64,000 bases of DNA from an uncultured Chlorobiaceae bacterium (GTDB lineage: Bacteria; Bacteroidota; Chlorobiia; Chlorobiales; Chlorobiaceae): contig CAJEXQ010000001.1 in assembly GCA_903994635.1 (NCBI GenBank), positions 1-64,000 of the forward strand. Direction: 5' to 3'. The position numbers were made by a program, and so were the translations under genes. The notes below the pieces were generated by a model. The model ran no database searches. It was not told the DNA's origin and was given only the letters and a program-made list of their open reading frames with translations. Of this stretch, positions 25,542 to 35,019 are shown one piece after another (position 1 is the stretch's first letter; each line of letters opens with the position of its first letter).

Positions 25542-26396
25542 ATGAAAGGAAAGTGGAGGCTGTTGTGGGTGCTCTGCATGCTTGTTCAGGTGTGGGGTTG
25601 TGCGGGTTTTAGAACGGTAGGCAAGCAGGAGCTTCCGGCTGAGCAGACCGCGCTTCTTGTTGAACATGCTGTGCTCTACAAGGAAGTTGCAGAGGCTTCG
25701 CCATTTATTCGGTCGCTTGACGGATATGCCGATGTATGGATCAAGACGCCGAAACGGCAGAATCGCCTCTTCTGCAATATTCTTGTCAATCGTGGAGGGG
25801 AGTCGAGGATAATTGCCACTGCCGGTATCATTGGATGGCCAGTCGCAGATATGTATTTTAGCCAGGATTCCCTCTATGTGCACGACAGGCTCAATAATCG
25901 TCTTTTTCTGGGCAGCAACAGTGACATGAATCTTGAGAAAATTCTTGGAGTGAATTCAGGGTATCGGCTCTTGTCGGAATCTCTTTTGGGGCTGGTTAAT
26001 ATTACGGAACCGTTCAGTGCCATCACATCAGTGAAGAGAGGTGCAGGAATGTTACTCTTTACGGTTGCAAGCTCTACGGGAAGCAAAGAGGTGGTCATCA
26101 ATCCATCCAACAGAACACTCACTGCCCTTCTTTTAAAGGATTTGAAGGGAAATACGATAACAGAGATGCATTTCAGGAATTTCGAGACCATCACCATGGA
26201 CGGGCGCAGTGCGCTTGTGCCGAAAGAGATTGATATGGTACTTTACAACAGCGGGGATGGCATTGGTGAGCATCAACTGCTCATAGCTTATGACGAACGG
26301 GTGTTCAACAGGGAAAAGCGCTCACTCAGATTTCCATTTCCCAAAAAAGCGAAGGTGGTCTTTATCGACGATGCTGCATTCACACCATGGATGTAA
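25542..26396 (+). CDS. Putative outer-membrane lipoprotein (DUF4292-like)
   Basis: 284 residues. A signal peptide ends in lipobox VWGC at Cys20. The body (SLDGYADVWIKTPKRQNRLF to the C-terminal PFPKKAKVVFIDD) resembles DUF4292 proteins, a LolA/LppX-like fold seen in Bacteroidota and Chlorobiota. A role in lipid or lipoprotein handling at the outer membrane is possible but only inferred. It is divergent from the methyltransferase. Confidence 0.65.
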   Translation: MKGKWRLLWVLCMLVQVWGCAGFRTVGKQELPAEQTALLVEHAVLYKEVAEASPFIRSLDGYADVWIKTPKRQNRLFCNILVNRGGESRIIATAGIIGWPVADMYFSQDSLYVHDRLNNRLFLGSNSDMNLEKILGVNSGYRLLSESLLGLVNITEPFSAITSVKRGAGMLLFTVASSTGSKEVVINPSNRTLTALLLKDLKGNTITEMHFRNFETITMDGRSALVPKEIDMVLYNSGDGIGEHQLLIAYDERVFNREKRSLRFPFPKKAKVVFIDDAAFTPWM

Positions 26397-26481
26397 AAGT
26401 GCCTGCGGGGGGTTATGTCAGCTTGAACTCCAACGTAACCCTCTCCGGCACAACTTCAGCAGGGGCGCAATGCCAGCCAGC

Positions 26482-27090
26482 CTACGCCACACTCCCTTTT
26501 TTGAAATTCTCTGCTGCAAATTTCCAGTTGAGAAGATTGTCAATCACTGCTGCAACATAGTCAGGACGACGGTTCTGGTAGTCGAGATAGTAGGCGTGTT
26601 CCCATACATCGATAACAAGAATCGGTTTCTGGCCACTGGTTAAGGGTGTTTGGGCGTTACTGGTTTTTACCACCTTCAGTTGTCCGCCTTCAAGCACAAG
26701 CCAGGCCCATCCGCTGCCGAACTGGGTAGCTGCGGCAGCCTTGAGTTCATCTTTAAACTTGTCGAAACTGCCGAAATCCTGGGCAATCTTTGCTGCGAGT
26801 TCTCCGGAAGGTTCGCCACCACCGTCTGACGTGAGGCAGTTCCAGTAGAAGGAGTGGTTCCAGGCCTGTGCTCCGTTATTGAAAATGCCAATTTTCTGGG
26901 GGTCTGCAGCACTCTGCGCAATTACCTCTTCGAGGCTCAGGTTGTCGAGAGAAGTACCTGCCACGAGGTTATTATAGTTCAATATGTATGCAGCATGATG
27001 CTTTCCAAAGTGAAAACCAACTGTCTTTGCCGATATGTAGGGCTCAAGTGCGTTTTCTGCGTATAAAAGTGCCGGTTGGTGATAAGCCAT
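26482..27090 (-). CDS. sodB: Iron superoxide dismutase
   Basis: 202 residues, the usual length. Metal ligands are His27 (GFHFGKHHAAY), His79 (GAQAWNHSFYW), Asp161 and His165 (IDVWEHAYYLDYQ). Gln75 in GAQAWNH marks the Fe-type enzyme. It converts superoxide to peroxide and oxygen, a protection against oxygen exposure in anaerobes. No signal peptide, so cytoplasmic. It stands alone and reads away from the lipoprotein gene at 27.2 kb. Confidence 0.93.
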   Translation of the reverse strand: MAYHQPALLYAENALEPYISAKTVGFHFGKHHAAYILNYNNLVAGTSLDNLSLEEVIAQSAADPQKIGIFNNGAQAWNHSFYWNCLTSDGGGEPSGELAAKIAQDFGSFDKFKDELKAAAATQFGSGWAWLVLEGGQLKVVKTSNAQTPLTSGQKPILVIDVWEHAYYLDYQNRRPDYVAAVIDNLLNWKFAAENFKKGSVA

Positions 27091-27210
27091 AACGCGTTCT
27101 GATTTAAAGTTTAAAAAGTGGCCACAGTGATTACAATACCATAAAAAATGTTTAAACTTTCATCTGGAAGATTTAGTTTCTCTGCAGTCCCGAAATTTAC
27201 TTTTGCGGTA

Positions 27211-27558
27211 ATGAAATTTTTCTACACTCTTCGGTCATCTTTTTTTTGTCTTCTTTTCATTTGCGCACTTTCAGGGTGCGGCGGAGAGAAGTTGGTGTGC
27301 CTTGACAAGGATGATGTCAGAATTGCAGGATTCTACTCGGATTATCTTGTTTTATCGGGAATTACGCCTCATGATGGCGGGGAAGGACTTGCGCAGCTCA
27401 ATTCAACTGATATTGATGAGCTCCTTCTGCGTCATGCCCTTACCCGTGAAAGCCTTGCCCGCAAGAGGGAAGTTTACATGAGGAATCCTGAACTCTGGAG
27501 ATCGGTTCTTGAGCTGGTCAGACTTAATATCCGAAAAAAAACAGGTGCAGAACAATGA
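27211..27558 (+). CDS. Small putative lipoprotein upstream of coaE
   Basis: 115 residues from ATG 27211 (MKFFYTLRSSFFCLLFICAL), with lipobox LSGC. An upstream ATG at 27148 would bury the signal peptide. The mature part (DKDDVRIAGFYSDYLVLSGI, then DELLLRHALTRESLARKREV) is helical and not recognised. The stop overlaps the coaE start by four bases (ATGA), so the two are translationally coupled. Confidence 0.65.
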   Translation: MKFFYTLRSSFFCLLFICALSGCGGEKLVCLDKDDVRIAGFYSDYLVLSGITPHDGGEGLAQLNSTDIDELLLRHALTRESLARKREVYMRNPELWRSVLELVRLNIRKKTGAEQ

Positions 27559-28238
27559 AGCGGAGATCTCCTTTTCTTGCAGGCGTGACGGGCGGGCTTG
27601 GTAGCGGCAAATCAATGGTTTGCCGTTTTCTTGCGGAGATGGGTTGTGCTCTTTTTGAGTCTGATCGGGTGGCAAAAGAGCTTCAGCTTCATGATCCGGA
27701 GGTGATTGATGGAATGAGAGCGCTTTTTGGTGCGGAGGTTTATTCGCGTGATGCTGCTGGCGGGATGGTTCTGAATAGAAAAAAAATTGCGGCGACAGTT
27801 TTTTCTTCTCCTGAAAAACTTCAGGCACTGAACAGGCTTATCCATCCAAAGGTGTATGCCGAGTTTTGCAAAGCGGTGGACGATGCTGAAAAGCAGGGAA
27901 TAAAAATTCTTGTGCGGGAGGCGGCAATTCTGTTTGAATCGGGTACGAATGAGGGGCTTGATGCTGTTGTGGTTGTTGCTGCTGATGAGCAGGATCGGAT
28001 TAAAAGAGCGGTACAGAAGGGTATGGGAAGCTATGAAGAGGTCAAGCAGCGTATTGCAACACAATGGCCCCAGGAGAAGCTGATTGCCATGGCCGATTAT
28101 GTGCTGTTCAACAAAGGCTCTCTGGATGAGCTGAAAAAAGAGACGGAAGCGCTCTATGGCAAGCTGCTTGCTGCCGCAGCTTGCGATAAACCCCCGGTAG
28201 GGCGGCACATCACTTCAGTGCGGCATTGTTCCGGTTGA
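27555..28238 (+). CDS. coaE: Dephospho-CoA kinase
   Basis: 227 residues. It phosphorylates dephospho-CoA in the last step of CoA synthesis. P-loop GVTGGLGSGKSMVCRFL (residues 10-26), CoA-domain motif FESDRVAKEL, LIHPKVYAEF and AAILFESGTNEGLDAVVVV fit the family. It carries a short C-terminal extension of about 25 residues with no clear role. ATGA overlap with the lipoprotein gene. It ends convergently with tatC, overlapping its 3' end by 29 bases. Confidence 0.9.
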   Translation: MKRRSPFLAGVTGGLGSGKSMVCRFLAEMGCALFESDRVAKELQLHDPEVIDGMRALFGAEVYSRDAAGGMVLNRKKIAATVFSSPEKLQALNRLIHPKVYAEFCKAVDDAEKQGIKILVREAAILFESGTNEGLDAVVVVAADEQDRIKRAVQKGMGSYEEVKQRIATQWPQEKLIAMADYVLFNKGSLDELKKETEALYGKLLAAAACDKPPVGRHITSVRHCSG

Positions 28239-29022
28239 CCTGAACTGAAATCAGTATGCTGACCTCATAGAGGAGAATCATCGGGAGGCCGATGATGAGC
28301 TGCGTGACAATATCGGTAGAGGGGGTAACTACGGCAGCAACAATCAGAAGAAAAACAATAGCGTGTTTGCGGTAAAACCTCATGAAGGCAGGTGTCAAGA
28401 GACCGATTTTTGAAAGGATATAGGAGATGAACGGGAGCTCGAAAACAAATCCGGCGGTCAGGAGTGTGCCGATAAAAAAGCTGATGTAGTCCTGAACGGA
28501 GATATTGTTCTTGATCAGGGGGGTGCCAAAGCTGGCAAAGAACTGAAGCGAGATTGGCAGAAAGACAAAATAACCGAAGGCTATGCCCGAAAAGAAGCAA
28601 AGGGAGATGAAGAGTATGGAAAACCGGCCAGCCTTGCGCTCGTGCTCATGCAGGGCTGGAGCAACAAACTGCCATATCTGCCAGGCGATGAAGGGAAAAG
28701 AGATGATGAATCCGGCAAAGAAGACCACCTGGAAGTAGAGGGAGAGCTGTCCGTAAGGAACCAGATTTTGAAGTACCAGCGATTCACTGCTTCGTTTGAG
28801 CGGGCCAATCAGGATCTCGTTGACCAGAAAATCGGCATAGGTGGCACACAATGCGGTAACGACAAGCAGCGCCAGGGTGGACTTGATAAGTCGTCCGCGT
28901 ATCTCCTCAAGATGGCCTATAAAATTAAGTTCGTTGTCTGGTTCAGACTCACTGACAGCATGGCTTTGTGGTTTCTCGTCAGAAAGCTGCAGTGAAGGTG
29001 TTGATTCTGCTTCTTCGCTCAT
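28210..29022 (-). CDS. tatC: Sec-independent protein translocase TatC
   Basis: 270 residues. The first 35 are polar, then the signature FIGHLEEIRGRLIKSTLAL leads into six membrane segments including VVFFAGFIISFPFIAWQIW and the end of the transporter. TatC recognises twin-arginine signal peptides and forms the core of the Tat translocase in the inner membrane. No tatA or tatB is adjacent. It reads away from the prenyl synthase gene. Confidence 0.92.
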   Translation of the reverse strand: MSEEAESTPSLQLSDEKPQSHAVSESEPDNELNFIGHLEEIRGRLIKSTLALLVVTALCATYADFLVNEILIGPLKRSSESLVLQNLVPYGQLSLYFQVVFFAGFIISFPFIAWQIWQFVAPALHEHERKAGRFSILFISLCFFSGIAFGYFVFLPISLQFFASFGTPLIKNNISVQDYISFFIGTLLTAGFVFELPFISYILSKIGLLTPAFMRFYRKHAIVFLLIVAAVVTPSTDIVTQLIIGLPMILLYEVSILISVQVNRNNAALK

Positions 29023-29220
29023 AAATTTGGTTCAGGATGAAACAAACAGGATAGTTTATCTGGATGCGGCTGTTATATGGCAAAACATAGCAACAAAGAT
29101 GCACCTGGGCAAGATAAATGTTTACCGGTCTCAATGTAATTGGCAATTTTTTTTGCTCATGGAAATGTTATACCTTGTTTTTTTTGGGAGAGCAGGTTAC
29201 GATAACATTCCGGGGAGTTG

Positions 29221-30195
29221 GTGGATATCAAGGACGTTACTGCATCGGTAGCAGTTGAGGTTGGTGTTTTCAGGCAGAGGTACAAAGAGGTGCTGTATGC
29301 CCGCAATACGCTTGTTGACAAGGTTTCGCGCTACGTGCTCAAGCAGCAGGGCAAGCAGATACGTCCTGCCATGGTGTTGCTCTCTGCCCAGTTGTGTGGC
29401 GGGGTGACTGATGCCAGTTACCGGGCGGCTATTATGGTTGAACTGCTCCATTCAGCAACACTGATTCATGACGATGTTGTTGATGGCGCAGAGATGAGGC
29501 GAGGGTTGCCATCAATTAATGCCTTGTGGAAAAACAAGATATCGGTACTCATGGGCGATTATCTTCTCTCAAGGGGTCTTCTCTACTCCCTTGAACACAA
29601 GGATTATGGCTTTCTCCATCTTGTTTCTGAAGCAGTTCGCCGGATGAGTGAGGGGGAGATTCTGCAGATTCAGAAAACGCGCAGTCTTGACATTTCTGAA
29701 GAGGATTACCTGAGCGTTATCTCCGACAAAACGGCATCCCTGATCGCGTCTTCCTGCGCCATGGGAGCGATGAGTGCCACCACCGATGAGAGCAGCATTG
29801 CCGCCCTGAAAAGTTATGGAGAGTATCTTGGCCTTGCGTTCCAGATTCGTGATGATCTGCTTGACTATACGGGAGATTCAAAAAAAACCGGAAAGCAGAT
29901 GGGTATCGACATCAAGGACAAGAAGATAACTTTACCCCTGATTTATGCCCTTCGCAATGCTTCTGCTTCTGAACAGAAGATGATTCGTTCTATTCTAAAG
30001 AGTTCCCGAAAAAGGGCGGTAAAGAGCAGTGAGGTGATAGCGTTTGTAACCGGCAAAGGTGGTCTCGACTACGCCGCTGACGTTGCTGAAAAGTTTGCTG
30101 CAAAAGCTGTCGCATCAATCAGCACTTTTCATGACGGTAAGGCCAAAACATCACTGTTGCGGCTTGTGGATTTTGTCATGGTAAGAGAGTATTAG
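29221..30195 (+). CDS. Long-chain polyprenyl diphosphate synthase (IspB-like)
   Basis: About 324 residues from GTG 29221, with GGGGAG just before it; an in-frame TTG sits at 29218. The first Asp-rich motif, LIHDDVVDGAEMRRG, and second, FQIRDDLLDYTGD, are complete. The Ala-Thr residues before the first motif (LLHSATLIHDD) resemble long-chain enzymes that make menaquinone side chains. It condenses isopentenyl diphosphate onto an allylic primer. Menaquinone-7 or chlorobiumquinone as end use is inferred. Confidence 0.85.
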   Translation: MDIKDVTASVAVEVGVFRQRYKEVLYARNTLVDKVSRYVLKQQGKQIRPAMVLLSAQLCGGVTDASYRAAIMVELLHSATLIHDDVVDGAEMRRGLPSINALWKNKISVLMGDYLLSRGLLYSLEHKDYGFLHLVSEAVRRMSEGEILQIQKTRSLDISEEDYLSVISDKTASLIASSCAMGAMSATTDESSIAALKSYGEYLGLAFQIRDDLLDYTGDSKKTGKQMGIDIKDKKITLPLIYALRNASASEQKMIRSILKSSRKRAVKSSEVIAFVTGKGGLDYAADVAEKFAAKAVASISTFHDGKAKTSLLRLVDFVMVREY

Positions 30196-30225
30196 TTCCC
30201 GAACAGGTTAACCGTTACAGGTGAG

Positions 30226-30957
30226 ATGAAAAAAGCAGGCGTGATTGTTCTTTTACTCTTCGGGATTGTTCTGCTGTTCGACAAACTGCTTATGCCTCTC
30301 TATATTTCTCAGGGGAGTGTCAAGATTGTTCCTGATGTGACCAACATGAACTATGATAACGCTTCCGAGAAACTGCGGATGGCAGGTTTTGATGCCATAA
30401 AAAGTTATCACGTAAAATACCTTATTCAGGTTGACTCCAATGTTGTTTTATCCCAAATGCCCCAGGCAGGGATGGAGGTCAAGCCAGGAAGAAATGTTTA
30501 TCTGGTGGTTAACCGGCGGGAGAAGCCCACTTTTCCAATGCCTGATCTTGTGGGAAGACCCGAATCTGATGCCCGTCAGGCGGCTGCGCGTATGGATATT
30601 GCACTTCTTGGTGTGCAGATCAGTACCGTCACCAACCCCGAAGAGAACGGACGGGTGCTGAGCCAGTCGATCCCGGCACAGACCATGGTGAAGTCAGGCA
30701 CCTCAGCATCCATTATTGTTGGCAGGTATGAAGCGTCGGCCCAGGGGATGAAAAAAATTGCACTTCCCGATGTTCTTGGCATGTCTCTTGCGCAAGCACA
30801 GGAGGTGATTACCGGAGCAGGACTTACGATGGGAAAGATCTCGACGGAATATTCTGCACTCCTTGTGCCCAATACCGTTATCAGCCAAAAGCCGGCAGTT
30901 GGCTCTTTTCTCTCTCCCGAGCAGCCGGTAGAGTTGACTGTGGTAACGACAGAATAG
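30226..30957 (+). CDS. Membrane-anchored PASTA-domain protein
   Basis: 243 residues. One N-terminal membrane anchor (KKAGVIVLLLFGIVLLFDKL) is followed by three PASTA repeats beginning IVPDVTNMNYDNASEKL, PMPDLVGRPESDARQAAAR and ALPDVLGMSLAQAQEVI. PASTA domains bind cell-wall muropeptides or act as spacers. No kinase domain is attached, unlike PknB. It follows the prenyl synthase by 30 bases. Confidence 0.85.
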   Translation: MKKAGVIVLLLFGIVLLFDKLLMPLYISQGSVKIVPDVTNMNYDNASEKLRMAGFDAIKSYHVKYLIQVDSNVVLSQMPQAGMEVKPGRNVYLVVNRREKPTFPMPDLVGRPESDARQAAARMDIALLGVQISTVTNPEENGRVLSQSIPAQTMVKSGTSASIIVGRYEASAQGMKKIALPDVLGMSLAQAQEVITGAGLTMGKISTEYSALLVPNTVISQKPAVGSFLSPEQPVELTVVTTE

Positions 30958-31143
30958 CTACCTGTAGTTGGCTCTCTTGTACTCCTCTCGAAGATCCTTT
31001 ATACCTGTTGTTCTGTCGTTTCCGTCGCTGATCAATCCAAAATATTCAAGGATGATGCGCAATACCAGCCAAAGGCCGGCAAAAAAAATTGAGATGGATC
31101 CCCAGAGGTAGGCGATGTTTTTTTTTACCATGGAATTTGTCAA
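30958..31143 (-). CDS. Small membrane protein
   Basis: About 57-61 residues; ATG at 31131 (MVKKNIAYLWGSISIFFAGL) looks the better start. One long hydrophobic segment, then a polar tail, DGNDRTTGIKDLREEYKRAN. Not recognised. It ends convergently with the PASTA gene. Confidence 0.45.
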   Translation of the reverse strand: MTNSMVKKNIAYLWGSISIFFAGLWLVLRIILEYFGLISDGNDRTTGIKDLREEYKRANYR

Positions 31144-31183
31144 GAAAGAATGGCCTTGCGGCGTTGTTCGAGGTGCAGGCAGT

Positions 31184-31384
31184 TCAGTCGGTCAGGGAGT
31201 CTTCCGCTTCTGACCAGTCATCAGCCTGTGAGCCGTGGCCCTTTCCTTTCGCTTCCCAGCGGTAGTATGCCGCAAGTCTTACCTGTTCTTCGTGTATTTC
31301 AGGTTTTAGTGCAGTTTCGCCTTTTTTGCTTCCCTTTGCCGGGGCCTTCGTTTTGCCCTCTTTTTCCGTAGTGGTTTTTGCCAT
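31184..31384 (-). CDS. DUF2934 small protein
   Basis: 66 residues. The Lys/Ala-rich start ([20 protein letters not shown]) is followed by [20 protein letters not shown] and [10 protein letters not shown], the DUF2934 pattern (IR..AY..WE..G...G....DW..AE). Function unknown. It is followed on the same strand by the small membrane protein gene. Confidence 0.7.
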   Translation of the reverse strand: MAKTTTEKEGKTKAPAKGSKKGETALKPEIHEEQVRLAAYYRWEAKGKGHGSQADDWSEAEDSLTD

Positions 31385-31450
31385 TTTGCCGATTTTTTAT
31401 TGTTATACTCCGCCGATAACTTATGAAATTTTTTCAAAGGAAAAAAACTG

Positions 31451-32494
31451 TTACAGAAATCGCTTGCCGAGAGCAGTGAATGCAATGACAAGAAGGATGG
31501 TGATGGCTTCTATGACCATGAAAATATCTTTTGGAATCAAGGCGTTTACCGTCAGGCCGCCGTATTCGAGAAATCCAAAAAAGAGTGCGGAGAGGAAAAT
31601 CCACAAGGGATGAGCGCCAGCGAGAAGTGAGACGGCGATGGCCGTAAAGCCGATGCCTCCTGTCATTCCAGCCTCAAAATAGTGTCTGTAGCCGAGAACA
31701 ATGTTTGCGGCACCCAGTCCTGCAGCAGCCCCGCCAATGCCCATGGCGGCGAGAGTGTGCATTCCACTGTTGATTCCTCCATACCGGGCGGCCTCCGGCT
31801 GCAGGCCTGCCGCTCGCATCTCATAACCAAATCTCGATTGAAAAAGGATAATCTGGAAGAGAAGCGCTAACCCGATGGCCAGAAAAGTACTGAGATTGGC
31901 GGGCGAGTTGGCGAGCCATCCTGTAACAGCGCCGAAAGAGGGTATGGCGGCTGCGGGAGTGATTGGGGCCGTATGAACGGTCGAAGGGATTGCAAAATGG
32001 TAGGTGAGGAGATACCCGGTGAGGCCCTGGGCAATGAAATTCAGCATGATGGTTGCTATCACCTCATTGACGCCAAAACGTACCTTAAGTACTCCAGCCA
32101 GAAGCGCCCAGCAGGCACCTGCAGCCATTGCTGACAGGGTGCAGAGGGAGATGGCCGCAACGGCGGGGAGGGAGGCCGGAAGCATGGCACCGGTCATTGC
32201 TGAGGCAAAAGCTCCCACAAGAAGCTGGCCTTCCGCACCGATGTTGAGGAGCCTCATCTGAAAGGGAAGCGCAACGGCAAGCCCTGTAAAAACAAGCGTT
32301 GTCACCCTGAACACCACCTGTCCTGAGCCATAGGAGGAGCCAAGCGTTGCCTGAAACATTTTTTCGAAAATCATGAGAGGATCCCTGCCCGCCATGAAGA
32401 TGATCAGCGTGCTGACCGCAAGCGTCGAGAGGATAGAGATGAGAGGTATGAGAACCCGGAGACTTTTAGGACGCATGGCAGGGAGGTTGTTCAT
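31451..32494 (-). CDS. ABC transporter permease (nucleoside/simple sugar, BMP-associated type)
   Basis: 347 residues, eight to ten membrane segments. Motifs include LPFQMRLLNIGAEGQLLVGA and RFGVNEVIATIMLNFIAQG, characteristic of the YufP/NupP branch of RbsC-like permeases. It adjoins the ATPase directly (stop and start abut at 32494/32495). Usual systems have a second permease and a BMP-type lipoprotein; neither is in this neighbourhood. The substrate is probably a nucleoside, by family only. Confidence 0.88.
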   Translation of the reverse strand: MNNLPAMRPKSLRVLIPLISILSTLAVSTLIIFMAGRDPLMIFEKMFQATLGSSYGSGQVVFRVTTLVFTGLAVALPFQMRLLNIGAEGQLLVGAFASAMTGAMLPASLPAVAAISLCTLSAMAAGACWALLAGVLKVRFGVNEVIATIMLNFIAQGLTGYLLTYHFAIPSTVHTAPITPAAAIPSFGAVTGWLANSPANLSTFLAIGLALLFQIILFQSRFGYEMRAAGLQPEAARYGGINSGMHTLAAMGIGGAAAGLGAANIVLGYRHYFEAGMTGGIGFTAIAVSLLAGAHPLWIFLSALFFGFLEYGGLTVNALIPKDIFMVIEAITILLVIAFTALGKRFL

Positions 32495-34036
32495 TCATGT
32501 GATATGAAGGCCGATCTCTTTCTCGAACTCATTTTCCTTTTTTCTTTTAAGCTCTACCTCCTCCTCGCTGAATTCATGGCGGATGGAGCCTTTGTAGAGG
32601 CAGCCGATACGGGTTGAAAGTGCAATGATCTCGTCCAGCTCGGAGGAGACAAGCAGTATGGCCATACCACTTCTGCGTGCCTCAATAATTTTTTTATGGA
32701 TGGTCTCAATGGCGCCAATATCAACCCCTCGGGCAGGCTGCGCAAGAATAAGCAGGGAGATGCCAGGCCGGTTGAGTTCCCGGGCAAGAACGACCTTCTG
32801 CTGGTTGCCTCCCGAGAGGGTGCGGATTGGTTGGTGAGCCGGTAAGGTGCATCTGATATCAAAGCAGGAGATCATCTCTGCCGCATAACGGTTGAGAGCA
32901 GGCTGGTTAAAGCCGATACCCCGGTGAAAAGAGCGTTCCCGGTGGCGGCCAAAAATAAGGTTTTCAGAAACAGTGTAGTCGAGTATAACCGCATGGCGCA
33001 GGCGGTTTTCAGGAGTCAGGGATACGCCCATCATGGCAATTTTGCGCGGGCTCTTTCCGATGAGCGTGATTCCGTTGAGCTTTGCATCACCGGAGATGAT
33101 GGTACCCTCGGGTGCCAGCCCCCAGAGCGCCTGCAGTAGTTCACTCTGTCCGTTCCCCTCAACTCCGGCAATGCCGTAAATCTCTCCTGCCCTTATTTTC
33201 AGGGTGAAATCACGAAGCCTCTCTTCGCCTTTGGGTGTGCGAAATCCAAGTTTATTAATGTTGAGAACGGTTTCACCAGGAGTGGGTGGGGGATTGGTGA
33301 CCCTCAAGAGCACGCTGCGCCCCACCATCATTCGGGCAAGTTCAGCTTTTGTTACCGAGGAGGCTGGCACGGTGCCGACAATTTCCCCTTTTCGCATGAC
33401 GCTCACCGTGCAGGCTACAGCCAGTACCTCGTCAAGCTTGTGGGTAATGAGGATGATTGTTTTTCCCTTGTTGCGGAGAGAACGGAGGGTTGCAAAAAGC
33501 CGATCCGTTTCCGAGGGAGCCAGCACCGCTGTTGGTTCATCAAAAATCATTATGGAGGCTTGACGGAAAAGGAGCTTGAGAATTTCAACCCGCTGCTGCT
33601 CGCCGATACTGAGGCTTGCAACCAGGGCCTCAGGGTCAACGGCCAGCCCGTAAGCTTCAGCATCTTTGCGGATGAGTGCTTTGGCGCTTTTCAGGGGAAG
33701 GCTTCGAAAGAGTCTGCTCTTTTCATGGCCGAGGATGATGTTTTCAGCGACGGTGAGTTCCGGCACAAGCATGAAGTGCTGATGAACCATGCCGATACCC
33801 GCCTTGATCGCTTCCCGTGGAGAGGTGAAGCGGACAGTCTTTCCCTGTATGGCGATCTCTCCCGAGGTGGGCTGGTGTATCCCGTAGATGATTTTGGTCA
33901 GGGTGCTTTTTCCGGCACCGTTCTCTCCGACAAGGGCGTGAATGGTGCCCTCCTCCACCGAAAGGGAGATATTGCTGTTTGCAGCAAAGCTTCCGAACAT
34001 TTTTGAAACGGCGTTTAAACGGACAGCAATACCCAT
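32495..34036 (-). CDS. ABC transporter ATPase with two nucleotide-binding domains (YufO/NupO-like)
   Basis: 513 residues, two ABC domains in tandem. The first has Walker A GENGAGKSTLTKI (about 37), the family-typical MVHQHFMLVPELTVAENIIL, LSIGEQQRVEILKLL and IFDEPTAVLAP. The second has GIAGVEGNGQSELLQALWGL (degenerate Walker A) and RTLSGGNQQKVVLARELN. It powers uptake through the permease encoded just downstream. Confidence 0.9.
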   Translation of the reverse strand: MGIAVRLNAVSKMFGSFAANSNISLSVEEGTIHALVGENGAGKSTLTKIIYGIHQPTSGEIAIQGKTVRFTSPREAIKAGIGMVHQHFMLVPELTVAENIILGHEKSRLFRSLPLKSAKALIRKDAEAYGLAVDPEALVASLSIGEQQRVEILKLLFRQASIMIFDEPTAVLAPSETDRLFATLRSLRNKGKTIILITHKLDEVLAVACTVSVMRKGEIVGTVPASSVTKAELARMMVGRSVLLRVTNPPPTPGETVLNINKLGFRTPKGEERLRDFTLKIRAGEIYGIAGVEGNGQSELLQALWGLAPEGTIISGDAKLNGITLIGKSPRKIAMMGVSLTPENRLRHAVILDYTVSENLIFGRHRERSFHRGIGFNQPALNRYAAEMISCFDIRCTLPAHQPIRTLSGGNQQKVVLARELNRPGISLLILAQPARGVDIGAIETIHKKIIEARRSGMAILLVSSELDEIIALSTRIGCLYKGSIRHEFSEEEVELKRKKENEFEKEIGLHIT

Positions 34037-34056
34037 AGGGAAAGGATTTTCAGTGT

Positions 34057-35019
34057 TTATACCCAGCTCAACACGGTTTTGATAGATTCCTTGCCGTCAA
34101 GAGCCCTGCGCCAGGCCAGTTCAAACTGTGAGACCGGAAAGACACTGGTAAAAAACTTTTCAGAGTCCACTCTCTCTTCCTCAAGCAGGGAAGAGGCTCT
34201 CTTCAAGTGAGAGATTGTGGTCATGCTGGAGCTGATGATGACCGGCTCCTTATCCTGTATAAGACGGTAATCATAAGCCATAACCTCATAATTGCCCATC
34301 AGCAGAACGACAGCACGCTGCTTCATCAGCCGCACGGCCTTTTCTACAAGCAGGATTCTTCCGGTGGTCTCAATAATCAGATCGTAGCTGTTGTTGAACT
34401 CCGGGGTGAAATCATCAATGTCGAGAGCAATATGTTCGGCGTGAGAGAGTTGACCCCTGATACTGAAGGTCTCTACTGCGTCAACATTCCTGAAGCCGAG
34501 AGAGTGGAGATATTCCGCAACCATGAGTCCGACCGATCCAAGACCGAGCACAAGAACTCTTGACGAGGTTTCAAGAGGCACTTTATCCAGAGCGCTGACG
34601 GCGTATGCCAGCACCCCTGTAAGCAAATCCCGGTGGAGAGGGAGGCGGCCAAGGGGTAAAACATTCTGGCGTGATGTGGGGATAATCTCTGCATGGCACC
34701 CAGCATAAGGCTCAATTCCCTCCCAGCGATCTGCCATGAAAACAAAGACAAAATCGCCCGGCTGCAGATCGGTGACCCCCGGAGCAGTTTTGATAATCTG
34801 GCCAATAGCTTCACTTCCCGGCATGATGGGATAATGGAAAACCCTGCTCGATACTGGCTTGTTGGTCAGCAGAAGCCGGTCATATCCCGGTGTTATAGTG
34901 CTTGCAATAGTTTTGATCAGAACATCATCGGGCTGATCGGCATGGTACGGAGCACTCAGCAGTTTAAGCTTGTTGGCTTTCTGCAAAACAATTGCCTTGG
35001 CTTCACCCTTCATGGTCAT
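34057..35019 (-). CDS. bchC: BchC-like 3-hydroxyethyl bacteriochlorophyllide dehydrogenase
   Basis: 320 residues of the medium-chain dehydrogenase fold. The N-terminal GroES-like half has STITPGYDRLLLTNKPVSS and YPIMPGSEAIGQII. The Rossmann part has VLVLGLGSVGLMVAEYLHSL. The four structural-zinc cysteines of alcohol dehydrogenases are absent, as in BchC. BchC oxidises the 3-hydroxyethyl group to acetyl in bacteriochlorophyll a synthesis. The overall sequence resembles green sulfur bacterial BchC, but this is judged by eye and another MDR dehydrogenase is possible. It is last in a minus-strand set and divergent from rfbA. Confidence 0.68.
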   Translation of the reverse strand: MTMKGEAKAIVLQKANKLKLLSAPYHADQPDDVLIKTIASTITPGYDRLLLTNKPVSSRVFHYPIMPGSEAIGQIIKTAPGVTDLQPGDFVFVFMADRWEGIEPYAGCHAEIIPTSRQNVLPLGRLPLHRDLLTGVLAYAVSALDKVPLETSSRVLVLGLGSVGLMVAEYLHSLGFRNVDAVETFSIRGQLSHAEHIALDIDDFTPEFNNSYDLIIETTGRILLVEKAVRLMKQRAVVLLMGNYEVMAYDYRLIQDKEPVIISSSMTTISHLKRASSLLEEERVDSEKFFTSVFPVSQFELAWRRALDGKESIKTVLSWV